This document shows, piece after piece, positions 42,967-53,820 of a stretch of DNA of 64,000 bases. The translations under genes were made by a program, and so were the position numbers. Below the pieces are notes generated by a model. The model made no database searches, was not told where the DNA came from, and was given only the letters and a program-made list of their open reading frames with translations. The DNA is from Adiantum capillus-veneris (Eukaryota; Streptophyta; Polypodiopsida; Polypodiales; Pteridaceae), in the NCBI GenBank assembly GCA_014529385.2, contig CM043959.1:124001-188000 (forward strand). The letters are read 5' to 3'. Every line of letters begins with the position of its first letter. The stretch's first letter is position 1.

Positions 42967-44064
42967 AGAACTTCATGTACCAGGCTCTAAAAGAGCTAAA
43001 ATTAGATGCACCAAGTCATTTACTCTCTAATTTAAGTGCTTCTAAGGGCATCAAACATATCCTATCCCTTCTCAAACCTTCACTAGATGCAGAGGAGTCC
43101 CCTAACCTCAAAAGGCATATTTTAATGAGTTCTGCTTCGCACTCGATCACATCTTTTTTATCCCCTTCTTCTACACCAGGGTCCTCTGAAGGACGGAATA
43201 AAGCTAGAAGCTATGTCAAAGGCAGGGGGAAGAATCTCTTTATCAAGAAAGTGTTTAACTTTTCATTTTATTGCCCTTTCAGATCAATCAGACTACTTTT
43301 GGAAAGCTGTTTTTACACTAGGAAGAGAATCAAAAGAAGCGAGTTGTTCATAACCATTTTGCAAATCATATTCTGGATTTGTTTACTCCAAAAAGTTCGA
43401 TACAATATTCTTTTTTACAAGTGTTTAACAACGATGACAAAGTGGATGAACTAACCTTTGGTTGGACCTTTGATCCTCCCTTGAAAAACTTTATATCTTC
43501 CATTGAATTTCTCACTTCAGGCAAACAACCATCTTGTATGTTCTCTATCTTTGGAAATTTTTGTTCTGACTTCCAAGTTTTTAGAAAACACGTATGCACT
43601 ATGAATTTATCTCTTCTTATTAATTATGAGGAAATCAGGGACCTATTGTGTAAAGGCCTGAATCATATCCCACTCCAACCACTAAATCCACACTTGGCGT
43701 TTCCCTCATTACTTACTTGCTTGACTAACATAGTCAAATTACTGCATTTGGACACTCTACAACATGCTAGACTTGCTGATTCTCTAGCTGCTTGCTTTCA
43801 AACGTGTATTGAGTCAATTCCACCTTCATGGATTAGTCAGGAAAAAACATGGCTTTCGCCTTTACTATTCTCTCTTGTACATAAACTCAAAAAATATTGG
43901 TTTGTGGTAGGACTTGACAAAGCCCCTCATATACCCACTATTGTTTGTAAACACTTAGCCAGGATAATGGCTCAGTCAAGGCTTAATGGACCAAAATTTC
44001 TGCTTTCTGAGATGTCCTGAAAAATCCATTCGGTATCTAGATTCCTCCATGGGATACTTCAAAT
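42967..44064 (+). pseudogene. RT gene copy 2, middle part
   Basis: It resumes after the short-LTR insertion with NFMYQALKELKLDAPSHLL-like sequence (ORF 42975-43454), then shifts frame into 43379-44020: FNNDDKVDELTFGWTFDPPL, FGNFCSDFQVF, GLNHIPLQPLNPHLAF, LHKLKKYWFVVGLDKAPHIP-like sequence, LARIMAQSRLNGPKFL. The GLDKAPHIP segment corresponds to the conserved ADKA region before the RT fingers. It ends at the CAAAT target duplication of the Copia element (44060-44064); the same coding line continues at 49248. Confidence 0.68.
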
Positions 44065-44291
44065 TGTTACCATATACATGTGGTAGTGATGTGTGTGAAC
44101 ACACTAGGACCGCCGGGGCATTTTTTCCCTCTTTAGGAGGTTTTTTCCCCCGTGCATTGTATATACGCCCATCACTCTTGGGCTATCTATCTTTCTATTG
44201 CACACTAAGGAACACACTCTCTATTGTGTGCCTTGAGCTTCCTTCATCTTCTCCAAGCTGTGTGTATTTCTCTGCAACCCTAATTCCAACA
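44065..44291 (+). repeat. 5' LTR of the Copia element
   Basis: 227 bp. TGTATATACG near 44159 may be the TATA box. Confidence 0.95.
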
Positions 44292-44293
44292 AT

Positions 44294-44305
44294 TGGTATC
44301 AGAGC
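44294..44305 (+). promoter_or_regulatory. Primer binding site, Copia element
   Basis: TGGTATCAGAGC, perfect tRNA-Met type, two bases after the LTR. Confidence 0.93.
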
Positions 44306-44653
44306 AGGTCACGTCCTCCCGGGCTTAGTCGCCAGCTGCTCCAGCACACGCCTGCTCACTTTCTCCGATTTCAGTGAGCTTTGGCAAGCGTTCGCAGGTC
44401 GACAAATATTTTGGGCGAGCTCGAAGAGCTCGGTCTGCTCAGAATTTTGATTTGGGCTCATTTCGGCCTCCGTTTCCACTACGGGCAGTACTGCACTGGC
44501 TATTTCGTCATTTTGTGCAGATTTTCTGTCAGTGCCGTTTTCTGCATAACAGGTGCCTTATAGTCTTCTACGGTTTGTGCTATATAGCACAAGTTGTTCC
44601 CGCTCCATTTCTCCTATTTTCGGGCAGTTTTCACATCAGGTGCAGCATTTACC

Positions 44654-47600
44654 ATGGCTGACAACAACAACACAGATGTGTTCAAGATGTTTGCTGCTGA
44701 GGACAGGTTGGATGGGGACAACTACCCTATGTGGGCTTATATGATGCAACACGTTCTTGTGTCAAAAGGTGTCTGGAACATTGTGCAGGGCATTGATGTA
44801 CGTCCTGGTTCTGAAGATGTAGGCGATATTGAGGATGTTGCAGGTCTTGCTGCAAGGATTGCAGCTGTTAGAGTTGTTTTGCCTACAGCAGAACAAGCTC
44901 GTTGGGATGTTAAGGATGCGCAGGCTCATGCATTGATTGCGTTGTCTGTGAAGCGCACCATTATTCCTCACATCCGTTCAGCAAAATCTGCAAAACAGGC
45001 TTGGGATATTCTAGCAGGTCTTTATGCAAGCCGCAATGAGGCTAAAATTGCTTTGCTGCGTAAAGAGCTAGAGTCGAAGATTATGCATGAGGAAGATGAT
45101 ATGGACACTTTCCTTGCTAGTGTCAAGGATATCAATGAGCAACTCATTTCTGCAGGTGAAGTCATTTCTGACAGTTCCCTTGTGCAGACTGTTCTTGATG
45201 CCTTACCAGATTCCTACCAGACTTTTGCTAGTACTTGGAGACTGATGACCCAAGGAAATCCTGAAGTTGTCAAGTTTGATGCATTATGCACATTGCTGTT
45301 GCAAGAGTCACTTTCTAGAAAAAACAGGACTAGGCAGCGTGCAGTTGAACAGGCTTTTATTGCTTCTCAAAGAAAGGGTGGTAACAGTAATGCAGCCACT
45401 TCTTATGGTTCTGCTGCGAGTGGCAAAAATTCTGTTCCTAATGCTTCTGCTGGCAGCACTTCGTCTGGCAATTCTGGTGATAAGGGCAAAAAGAAGATGC
45501 GTTGCCATTATTGTAAAGCCAATGATCACTTGATCAAGTCGTGTCCTAAGTTGAAGGCCAAAGAGGCTAAGAAGAAAGAGGGTGGTTCCACTGCAAATGC
45601 TGGTTCCACTACAAATGCAGCCATTGTTGAGTCTTCTGTGAAAGGAGATTGTGATGCTGATGTTGATGCAGAATGGGCTTTTAGCGCAGAGTGCACTTAC
45701 AATCCTGCTGTCCATGATGCATGCTTGTTAGTTGCTGCAGATTCACATGTGTGGTATTTCGACAGTGGTGCTACAAAGCACATTACCTCACATCGTGAAT
45801 TGTTTACCTCTCTCGAGTCTGTCCCTCATGGGAATTCAGTCACTTGTGCCAACAACGCCTCTTATCCAGTTCAGGGAGTTGGAAAGATTGTGCTCACTGC
45901 TGCTAATGGCAGTTCCTTCACACTTGTTGATGCACTTTATGTACCTGGGATCAAGAAGAATCTATTGTCTGTATCCGCACTTGCTAGACTTGGACTTGTA
46001 GTCAAATTTGTGGATGACAGATGTACAGTTCATGATCTCAGTTTTGGTGATGAAATTGTTGCATCTGGGCTTTTGTGCCGTGGGCTGTATAAGCTCACTT
46101 TGTATGACAAGTGTGGACAAAATTTTGCAAATGCTGTTGCAGATTCAAGGGCTATTTCAGATGCAAAACTTTGGCATGCACGTTTTGGTCATCTGAATTT
46201 TGCCAGTTTGCTGCGTTTGCAGAAATCTGATATGGTTGCTTCTTTGCCGCCTCTTGAAGCACCTATCAAACATGTTTGTGAAGGCTGTATTCTGGGTAAA
46301 ATGCAGCGTTCTAAGTTTCCAAAGGATGGTTCAGTTAGGGCCACATGCAGGTTGCAGCTTGTGCATAGTGATGTTTGTGGGCCCATGCAAACTCCGTCCT
46401 TGGGCAATTACCTGTACTTCGTGACTTTCATTGATGATTACTCCAGGCATGCATGGGTATTTCCGCTTAAAGCAAAGTCCGAAGTTTTTATGTGCTTCAA
46501 ACAATTTTTGGCTATGGCTGAAAATGTCTCAAAATGTACTATGGGCACCCTCCGTTCCGATCGAGGGGGGGAGTATATGTCTCATGAATTTAATGCATTT
46601 CTGGCTAGTCGTGGGATAAAACACCAATGTACAGTGCCTTATACACCTCAGCAAAATGGTGTTGCTGAGAGGAAAAACAGGTCACTAACGGAAATGGCAC
46701 GATGTATGGTCAAAAGTCAAGCTTTGCCGCATTCTTTTTGGCTTGAGGCCATCATGTGTGCCACTTATGTACTTAACAGGTGTCCTACGAAAGCTTTGCA
46801 GTCTATTACTCCATATGAAGCATGGCATGATAGAAAACCTTCTATTGAGCACATGCGTGTTTTTGGCTGTTTGGCATATGCTTTGGTGCCACAAGTGCAG
46901 CGCAGAAAATTGGATGATAAGGCCGTCAAATGTATTTTTGTTGGTTATAGTGCTGAAAGCAAAGGTTACAGGTTGTATCATCCGCAAACAAAACGTATTT
47001 TGGTTTCACGGGATGTAGTGTTTGTGGAAGATTCTGTTCAACCCTTGTTGTCATGTACTAGAGACAGTAATGTAAGCTCACACGACATTTATGACACTTT
47101 GTTGCCTCTTTTCAGTGGTGGAAATACGAATGTAAGTTCCAATGAGGCAAATGTACAGCCTATGGGGGTTTCTGAAAATGTTTTAGAACAGCCTATTACT
47201 GATGCAGATGTACATGATGTACTTGATGAGGAAAGGGCTGAAAATGAGCAGGCTAGAGGTATGCCAAAATGGCTGGTGCACACTTTGCGTGACAGTAAAT
47301 TGGATGCACCTTTATCTAGTCGTACTCGTTCAGGCTCTCGCCATGCATCTTATGCATCAGATTGTTATGCTTTGGCTGTGTCTAGTTTACATGATGTTGA
47401 GGAGCCTCTGTCTTTTGATGAAGCACAGAATTCAGAAAATTGGATTGCTGCCATGAAATCAGAATATGATGCACTTATAGAGAATGACACATGGACATTA
47501 TGTGATTTGCCTCCTGGCAAAAAGGCCATTGGTACCAAGTGGGTTTACAAGTTGAAACGCAAGCCGGATGGTGAGATCGATCGCCATAAGGCTCGACTTG

Positions 47601-48940
47601 TTGCAAAGGGTTATGCACAACAAAAAGGCATAGATTATGAAGAGACTTTTGCTCCCACTTGTCGTATGACTACTGTGCGTTTTCTATGTGCATTGGCAGC
47701 TCATTTTGGTTGGGATGTACATCAATCAGACATTGTTACTGCTTTCTTGAATGGTGACATATTTGAGGAAGTTTATGTAACGCAGCCTCGCGGTTTTGTC
47801 ATAAAAGGACAAGAGGACAAAGTGTGCAAATGTAAGAAGGCTTTGTATGGGTTGAAGCAATCTCCTCGTGCTTGGTATGAGAAAGCTGACACTCATTTGG
47901 TTAAACGAGGCTTTCGTAACAGTCCAACAGAAAGCACATTGTATGTAAAGCGTGAGGATGATGTATTTCTCATTGTGGTTCTTTATGTTGATGATTTGCT
48001 GATCACAGGACCAAATGAGAGACATATTGCTGAATTTAAGGCTGATTTGAATGCTACTTTCAAGATGAAAGATTTGGGGCTGTTGCATCATTACTTGGGT
48101 ATACAGTTTAAGCAGTGTGATGGTGGTATTGCCTTGTGTCAGAAAAGTTACATAGAGACATTGCTATGTAAGTTTGGACTTGAGGATTGCAAACCTATTG
48201 CCACTCCCATGGAAACAGGTTTGAAGTTGAGTCTACATGATGCTGGCGATCCTGCTGATGTCACTCTTTACCAAACTGCTGTTGGCTGCCTCATTTATGT
48301 ATGCAACACGAGGCCAGATATTCAGTTTGCAGTCTCGCAGGTCAGCAGATTTATGCATAGCCCAGGGTCTAAGCATTGGCAGGCTGTCAAGAGGATTTTC
48401 CGCTACCTTAGTGGCACTTTACATCTTGGCTTGTTTTATCCCAAGGGGGGATCATTGCCACCAGACTTACATGCTTTTTCGGACTCAGATTGGGCTGGTT
48501 GTTTTGACACGCGAGTGTCCACAAGTGGTTTTTGTTTCATGCTTGGCAGTTCATGTATATCATGGTTGAGCAAGAAGCAACCTACTGTGGCCACTTCGAG
48601 TTGTGAGGCTGAGTACAGGGCAGTCTTCACAGCTACGGTTGAGTGTGTATGGCTCAGACGCCTTATGGCTGACTTGGGTGTTGGACAGGACACTGCCAAC
48701 ACTATCTACACTGACAGTCAGAGCGCATTGGCAGTTGCGAGGAACCCAGTTTTTCATGCTCGCACAAAGCACATTGAGGTGCATTACCACTATGTCAGGG
48801 AGAGGCTCTCAGCAGGAGAGATCAGCTTGGCTTATGTGCCAACACAGGACAACCTTGCAGATCTTTTCACAAAGGCATTGTCTCGTGAGAAGCTTGAAGC
48901 TTTCCGCAAAGCTTTGGGCTTACTCCCCTTTGTGGACTGA
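44654..48940 (+). CDS. Copia Gag-Pol polyprotein, complete
   Basis: 1428 codons from ATG 44654 (MADNNNTDVFKMF). An upstream in-frame ATG at 44594 exists, but ACCATGG at 44654 is the better start and opens the conserved Gag N-terminus (LDGDNYPMWAYMM). Domains in order: Gag; CCHC knuckle CHYCKANDHLIKSC (about 282); protease WYFDSGATKHIT (about 369); integrase zinc region LWHARFGHLNF and CEGCILGKMQ (about 508-545); DDE integrase with HSDVCGP (572), RSDRGGEY (636) and QQNGVAERKN (672); RT with WVYKLKRKPDGEIDRHKARL, QSDIVTAFLNGDI and catalytic LYVDDLLITG (1112); RNase H with FSDSDWAGCFDTR (1276) and SSCEAEYRA. All catalytic residues I can check are present and there are no stops, so it is likely competent for transposition. 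The gene order PR-IN-RT-RH defines Copia. Confidence 0.96.
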   Translation: MADNNNTDVFKMFAAEDRLDGDNYPMWAYMMQHVLVSKGVWNIVQGIDVRPGSEDVGDIEDVAGLAARIAAVRVVLPTAEQARWDVKDAQAHALIALSVKRTIIPHIRSAKSAKQAWDILAGLYASRNEAKIALLRKELESKIMHEEDDMDTFLASVKDINEQLISAGEVISDSSLVQTVLDALPDSYQTFASTWRLMTQGNPEVVKFDALCTLLLQESLSRKNRTRQRAVEQAFIASQRKGGNSNAATSYGSAASGKNSVPNASAGSTSSGNSGDKGKKKMRCHYCKANDHLIKSCPKLKAKEAKKKEGGSTANAGSTTNAAIVESSVKGDCDADVDAEWAFSAECTYNPAVHDACLLVAADSHVWYFDSGATKHITSHRELFTSLESVPHGNSVTCANNASYPVQGVGKIVLTAANGSSFTLVDALYVPGIKKNLLSVSALARLGLVVKFVDDRCTVHDLSFGDEIVASGLLCRGLYKLTLYDKCGQNFANAVADSRAISDAKLWHARFGHLNFASLLRLQKSDMVASLPPLEAPIKHVCEGCILGKMQRSKFPKDGSVRATCRLQLVHSDVCGPMQTPSLGNYLYFVTFIDDYSRHAWVFPLKAKSEVFMCFKQFLAMAENVSKCTMGTLRSDRGGEYMSHEFNAFLASRGIKHQCTVPYTPQQNGVAERKNRSLTEMARCMVKSQALPHSFWLEAIMCATYVLNRCPTKALQSITPYEAWHDRKPSIEHMRVFGCLAYALVPQVQRRKLDDKAVKCIFVGYSAESKGYRLYHPQTKRILVSRDVVFVEDSVQPLLSCTRDSNVSSHDIYDTLLPLFSGGNTNVSSNEANVQPMGVSENVLEQPITDADVHDVLDEERAENEQARGMPKWLVHTLRDSKLDAPLSSRTRSGSRHASYASDCYALAVSSLHDVEEPLSFDEAQNSENWIAAMKSEYDALIENDTWTLCDLPPGKKAIGTKWVYKLKRKPDGEIDRHKARLVAKGYAQQKGIDYEETFAPTCRMTTVRFLCALAAHFGWDVHQSDIVTAFLNGDIFEEVYVTQPRGFVIKGQEDKVCKCKKALYGLKQSPRAWYEKADTHLVKRGFRNSPTESTLYVKREDDVFLIVVLYVDDLLITGPNERHIAEFKADLNATFKMKDLGLLHHYLGIQFKQCDGGIALCQKSYIETLLCKFGLEDCKPIATPMETGLKLSLHDAGDPADVTLYQTAVGCLIYVCNTRPDIQFAVSQVSRFMHSPGSKHWQAVKRIFRYLSGTLHLGLFYPKGGSLPPDLHAFSDSDWAGCFDTRVSTSGFCFMLGSSCISWLSKKQPTVATSSCEAEYRAVFTATVECVWLRRLMADLGVGQDTANTIYTDSQSALAVARNPVFHARTKHIEVHYHYVRERLSAGEISLAYVPTQDNLADLFTKALSREKLEAFRKALGLLPFVD

Positions 48941-49015
48941 TCCTGTCCTCAGGGCATGGCACTTCCCTTTACTCATGTGCCAGCTCTCGTTCACCGCATC
49001 ACTCCAGGGGGGATT

Positions 49016-49242
49016 TGTTACCATATACATGTGGTAGTGATGTGTGTGAACACACTAGGACCGCCGGGGCATTTTTTCCCTCTTTAGGAGGTTTTTTCCC
49101 CCGTGCATTGTATATACGCCCATCACTCTTGGGCTATCTATCTTTCTATTGCACACTAAGGAACACACTCTCTATTGTGTGCCTTGAGCTTCCTTCGTCT
49201 TCTCCAAGCTGTGTGTGTTTCTCTGCAACCCTAATTCCAACA
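49016..49242 (+). repeat. 3' LTR of the Copia element
   Basis: 227 bp; differs from the 5' LTR at CATCTT/CGTCTT and GTGTAT/GTGTGT. Confidence 0.95.
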
Positions 49243-50226
49243 CAAATTAGATACTCAGAGATCGAAACTACCTATACTTTTTCCCACTTATAAAAGTCAC
49301 AAGCATAAGTTCAGGTGGATTTCAGATGCCTCCAACTGTATCATGTTACATGCCACCAATGTGATCACTGCTTGCCTCAATCTTATTCTTACTCATTTTA
49401 ATAACATTTGTGAAGAAAAGTTTCTAATGGTGAAGACCTTCACTGGACTTATAATTAATAACTTCTGGCTTGTGAGGAACTCTTCTGAGGTATTCATTAA
49501 TGTGCCGCAAAACACAATGTTATGAAAACATATCCCTCTTTGGGCCTTCTGGGTTGTTCATTGTTCTACAGCAAATAGACAAAAGGGTCTTCGCAAGGAG
49601 GAATGAGATGGGACACCAAAATATCTCACTAGTTAGAAGCCCAAGATGGATAAAAAACATGCCAAAAGGATCACCCACCCATTATAATCTCTATAATCTA
49701 ATTGAGATTATTGAATGGCTCTTTCAGAATTGCTTTGTTATGCTAGGTGAGAAATGCTTTCAACAAATCCATGGTATCCCGATGGGCTTCTCATGTTCAC
49801 GAGTCATGTGCAATTGTACTTGGCTTTTTTTGAGTATAAATGGGTACTTAAACAGCTAGAACAACTGACACTACCATTGTTCTTACACGATTTCAACACA
49901 CTTATAGATATATGGATGATCTACTAACCTTTAACAATCCCAGCTTTGCACAATGCTTACCGCTAATCTATCCTAATTCTCTTAAAATTGAACCAACCTT
50001 TTTGGAGTACCTTACTATTGACAACAAAATTGTTGTTACTAAAACGGTTTTCTTAAATACGGAAATGTCACTCTATTCTCCATTTATGGGGAGGTATATC
50101 ACTGAGTTCTCCTGGAAGAGAGACAAGCTACACCTCGGCCTGATTGAATTTGTCAGGAGAAAGAGTAATCGTCCACGAAAGATAGCTATAAAAACTTATC
50201 CCGGCACGATATATCTCATTATGTAA
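49243..50226 (+). pseudogene. RT gene copy 2, catalytic part
   Basis: It resumes after the Copia insertion with the RT fingers (HKFRWISDASNCIMLHATN near 49300). Relative to copy 1, 30 bases are missing at about 49514, removing the DIT of motif A and with it the first catalytic aspartate. Motif B (IHGIPMGFSCS, near 49765) and motif C (YRYMDD, near 49905) remain. A one-base deletion after VMCN shifts the frame. Downstream, LEYLTIDNKIVVTKTVFLN and FSWKRDKLHLGLIEFVRRK are better preserved than in copy 1. The stop at 50224-50226 follows GTIYLIM. Non-functional. Confidence 0.7.
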
Positions 50227-50308
50227 TCATCCTGTGACTCTTTCATTGCATTTCAGGCAATGTTTTCTTATTAAATCAGGCGGTAGACCTCTCCCTGGGT
50301 AAGGGTGG

Positions 50309-50345
<37 letters not shown>

Positions 50346-50586
50346 TCTAAAGGACATGAGACTCTTCATCCATGGTGATTTCCTGGGGTTTGCTTTCACC
50401 CTTGCCAATCATTGAATACACAAATATCTCTCCTATTTCGAATGTATCTTGCTCTTAAATAGCATCAAAGGTAAAGGTCTTTCCCTCTCTCTCTAACTCT
50501 CTTTCTCTCTATATCATGAAAGAATCTATCAGGTTTTCTATCCTGAATTATCATCCTGCTTCTCTCAGGATGCTTTCAACCCCAAT

Positions 50587-50677
<91 letters not shown>

Positions 50678-50973
50678 CGCTCTTTCTCCCTCTCACTGTA
50701 TCTGGTTATCCCTCTAAAACAATCGGACTCTATATCTAGTGCTTCCATAACATATCACTTAGTTTTACTTTAACCCTTGGTAATCATAGGTGGCATGGTT
50801 TTCCACCTTTACTGCTATATTTTGCTCTCCTTATGCATAGAAACTGCTATCTAATGTTTACCCCAGTAAATGGATCTTTTGCTTGAACTACCTCATGGCC
50901 TGAAAAATGATGTGTTTCCACGTGGGCATGGGTGCCCAAGGGGTGTGTAAATAGACTTTTGGGCGCCTACTGG
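50227..50973. repeat. 3' flank of RT gene copy 2 (duplicate of 34291-35110)
   Basis: Collinear with the flank of copy 1, including (CT)n at 50314-50340 and a second (TC)n array at 50590-50674 in place of the (TA)n of copy 1. It is interrupted at 50974 by the large-LTR array after ...GCCTACTGG. Confidence 0.9.
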
Positions 50974-53640
50974 TGAGGCGGTCCGGGGCGGGCAACAAGA
51001 GAGGCGACCTCTAAACACCCCTCAAGGCTCCCGTGCTGCTCAATTGGGGCTGGGGCAACCACAAGCACAGCACAACAACAAACCCACAGCCAAACCCAAA
51101 CAAGATAGGGGCACCACCTAGTTATGGTATGCGAACTAGGATGCAAGAGAGATTTTGGCACAACCAAGAAGATGCACCACACAACACACACAAGCAACCT
51201 CACACCAAGAAACACATGAAATGGACCAGAGAGAGCTAGAGCAAAGGGAAGAGAGAGAGGAAAGGATCTTGCGTAATACCTTATTTGTGACTTGCAAATG
51301 GAGATGGTTCGTTATGATGCTATCGTAGAACTTGTACAAAACTCACTCAATGCTTAGTGATTGCTAATCATTGCCAAAACACACACACACTGTCTTAGGG
51401 TGTGGGAGACCTCTCACCACAATACCCTCTTACAATGGACACAAAACTGGCAATGAAAAACACACTAAAACACTTTCTAAAATCAAGATCAACCGATAAA
51501 AACTCAAAATACACAAGTCACCTTGAATTCACCAAACCGTATTACACAAATGGAAGGACGAAGATTTGAACGTCGAATCACGCCTTTGATGCACCAAACC
51601 TCGATTTATTGATGATGAAGGAGCATGTACAATAGTGGTTTTGAGATTTGTGGAACTCACGCTCTCTCACTTGCAATGTGTAGCTTGAAGGCTTCTCTCA
51701 CACCAAGAGTGAAGCTCACAAGTGGTTGCTACACCTAAGTCTCTCCTCACGCATAGAGTGTTGGGGTGCTATGTGAGATGTTGGAGGTTGTTTTACAAGA
51801 AGGAGAGGGGCCTATTTATAGGTTGGAGACCCCTCATTAAGATTATTGGAAATCCTAATTTACAAGCTAACAAATCAGGATTATGATTTTTTTTGAATAT
51901 CAAAACATTGCGGGCCTTCTTTGTCTGCTTGAGTCATGGGTGTGGGCTCAAAAGAGAGCATTATTGATGGTAGATAAGGTGAAAGTAAGTAAGGAGAGAG
52001 AGAGAGAGAGAGAGAGAGAGTTACTATACACATGTCTTGAGGTGAGGTGTCTTTTATGGTTAGGTCAATGCTATTTTGTGTTAGTATGTTAGTCGTTAGT
52101 AATCACTAGAAAGTTAATGATATATTTACAATGGGTAGAATGGGGTGGATGGTTGGAGTAAGATGGTTGAATGAAGTGAGCAAATCCTTGTGATGGTGAA
52201 GCTTGAAGAAGTTTTGGACTTACTTGTGTAGGTTCTCAAAATGACTATCGATCTTCTTCTTCGTCTTCTCTTCTTTACGCCACCGCCGCCAAGGTTGATT
52301 ATCACGATGAAAATGGTAATTCCATTGATGAGATCTCTTGATTTTCAGAGGTTAAGCATGGTACACATGCTGAATTTATGTATATATATAAGGGTTAAGA
52401 TGGAATTGTACTTTGGAGATAATAGAGAGAGGCATAGAGATGGTGTATGTACATGGAGAGCTCATATGAGAGCTATGGGAGTAAGTGGGGAGGTTAATGG
52501 TGAAGAAGGTGAGAGAAACCATTGAAGGTGCAGGTTTGAGTGAGGGATTGAGAGGAATGTGTGTGTGTGTGTGTGTGTAGAAGTGTGGAAAGAGGTGAGA
52601 GAAGACTATGGGCTACTTGTGAGAAAAGTGGGCAGACTGGGGTCCACTCAAAAAATCATATCTCACCGTTGGTAGCTCCAAAAATCATGAAATAATTTGA
52701 GGTGATTATTCAGAGCGTGGGCTACATTTTCTCTTTTGACCACCGCTCCAAATTCGGAGTGGAGATAGGTGCCAAAATTCTCACCAAAAAGCCTTTTTTA
52801 ATGCCTGCAAAAGTCTTTTAGTGGCCCCCTCCTTTGTTGAATTTGCACAATGCATCCAAGAGTGAGCCCCTTCTTTGTCATATTATAATACAAAGCATCC
52901 AAGTTGCCCTTGACCCATGCATGGAGGAGGATTATTGGTGAATAAAGAAATATATACATGGTGGGACTAGTGTATGGACTATTCATGGACTTTAGCTCAA
53001 TGAGCACATGGTGTTAGAATAATGAGTAAAAATAATAATAAAAATATGGAGGAGTTATGGATATGGAAAGATATTGGAATCATATGATATGGTCCCTCCT
53101 TGAATTATTTTGGGTGAAAGAGGAAAAGGTATGCAAGTAAATAATATAATAAAAGTAACCAATGAGTAGAAATCAATTTTTTGTTTTCACGAGGGTGAGG
53201 GTGAAAATGTGGGAGTGATTTGTATACAGGAAAAATATGAGGTTAGAGTATGTACATATTGGCAAAAAAAATAATTATGGTGTAAGAGAATGAAAGAAGG
53301 TGTACATAGGTTTAATAAAACACACACCTAAGTAGAAATATTTAAATAAAATACCAAAATAATTAAAAAAAATCCCTATATTTACGCCATATATACAATG
53401 AAATATTTACACACAAAGAGGCCATAATATACTTTTATTTTTTATTTATTTTTATTTTTTTGGCTCAACTAGCCCAGTGACTAGCTAGCTGAGGGTTTTT
53501 AAGGAGATATGGAAAAAGTCCCGTAACTCACACACGCCTATGTACAGTGAAATGGTAGGGATAGCCATAGTGTTTGGGTGAATTTGGTAGGGTGAGGTAT
53601 CTTACTATGGCAATTATGGAGAGCCAAAAAACGGCTATCA
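50974..53640 (-). repeat. LTR 1 of the array (outer 3' LTR)
   Basis: 2667 bp. It carries at least a dozen private substitutions relative to LTRs 2 and 3 (for example GCGGTCCGG versus GCAGTCCGG at the end) and a shorter (GA)n array (51994-52020). Confidence 0.88.
51811..51822 (-). promoter_or_regulatory. TATA box of LTR 1
   Basis: The minus strand reads CCTATAAATAGG, a classic plant TATA box, followed by GCCCCTCTCC. Equivalent sites are at 57006-57017 (LTR 2) and 62162-62173 (LTR 3). It supports minus-strand transcription into the gag frames. Confidence 0.75.
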
Positions 53641-53655
53641 TTAGCCCCCCCCTTA
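53641..53655 (-). promoter_or_regulatory. Polypurine tract, first internal region
   Basis: The minus strand TAAGGGGGGGGCTAA sits directly before LTR 1. The same tract is at 58797-58811 before LTR 2. Confidence 0.75.
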
Positions 53656-53820
53656 GATAATGGTACATTCATGTACCATTTATCCGATCATACAACATGT
53701 AGATTGTGTAACGTCTGTCTTTGTCTGCTCTCATCTTTGTATGATTAAGAAACCTTGTGTGATATGAAAGGTTCTCAGAGCCAATAGCAGGATGAAATGA
53801 AGTGACGGAGTAAACCTCCT

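Larger units (their letters stand above)
44065..49242 (+). mobile_element. Intact, young Ty1/Copia retrotransposon inserted in the RT gene
   Basis: 5178 bp. LTRs of 227 bp (44065-44291 and 49016-49242) begin TGTTACCATATACATG and end AATTCCAACA. I count two differences between them. The target duplication is perfect: CAAAT at 44060-44064 and 49243-49247. The primer site TGGTATCAGAGC is at 44294 and the purine tract CCAGGGGGGATT precedes the right LTR. One uninterrupted Gag-Pol frame of 1428 codons has every expected domain. It is the only apparently autonomous element in the window. Confidence 0.96.
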
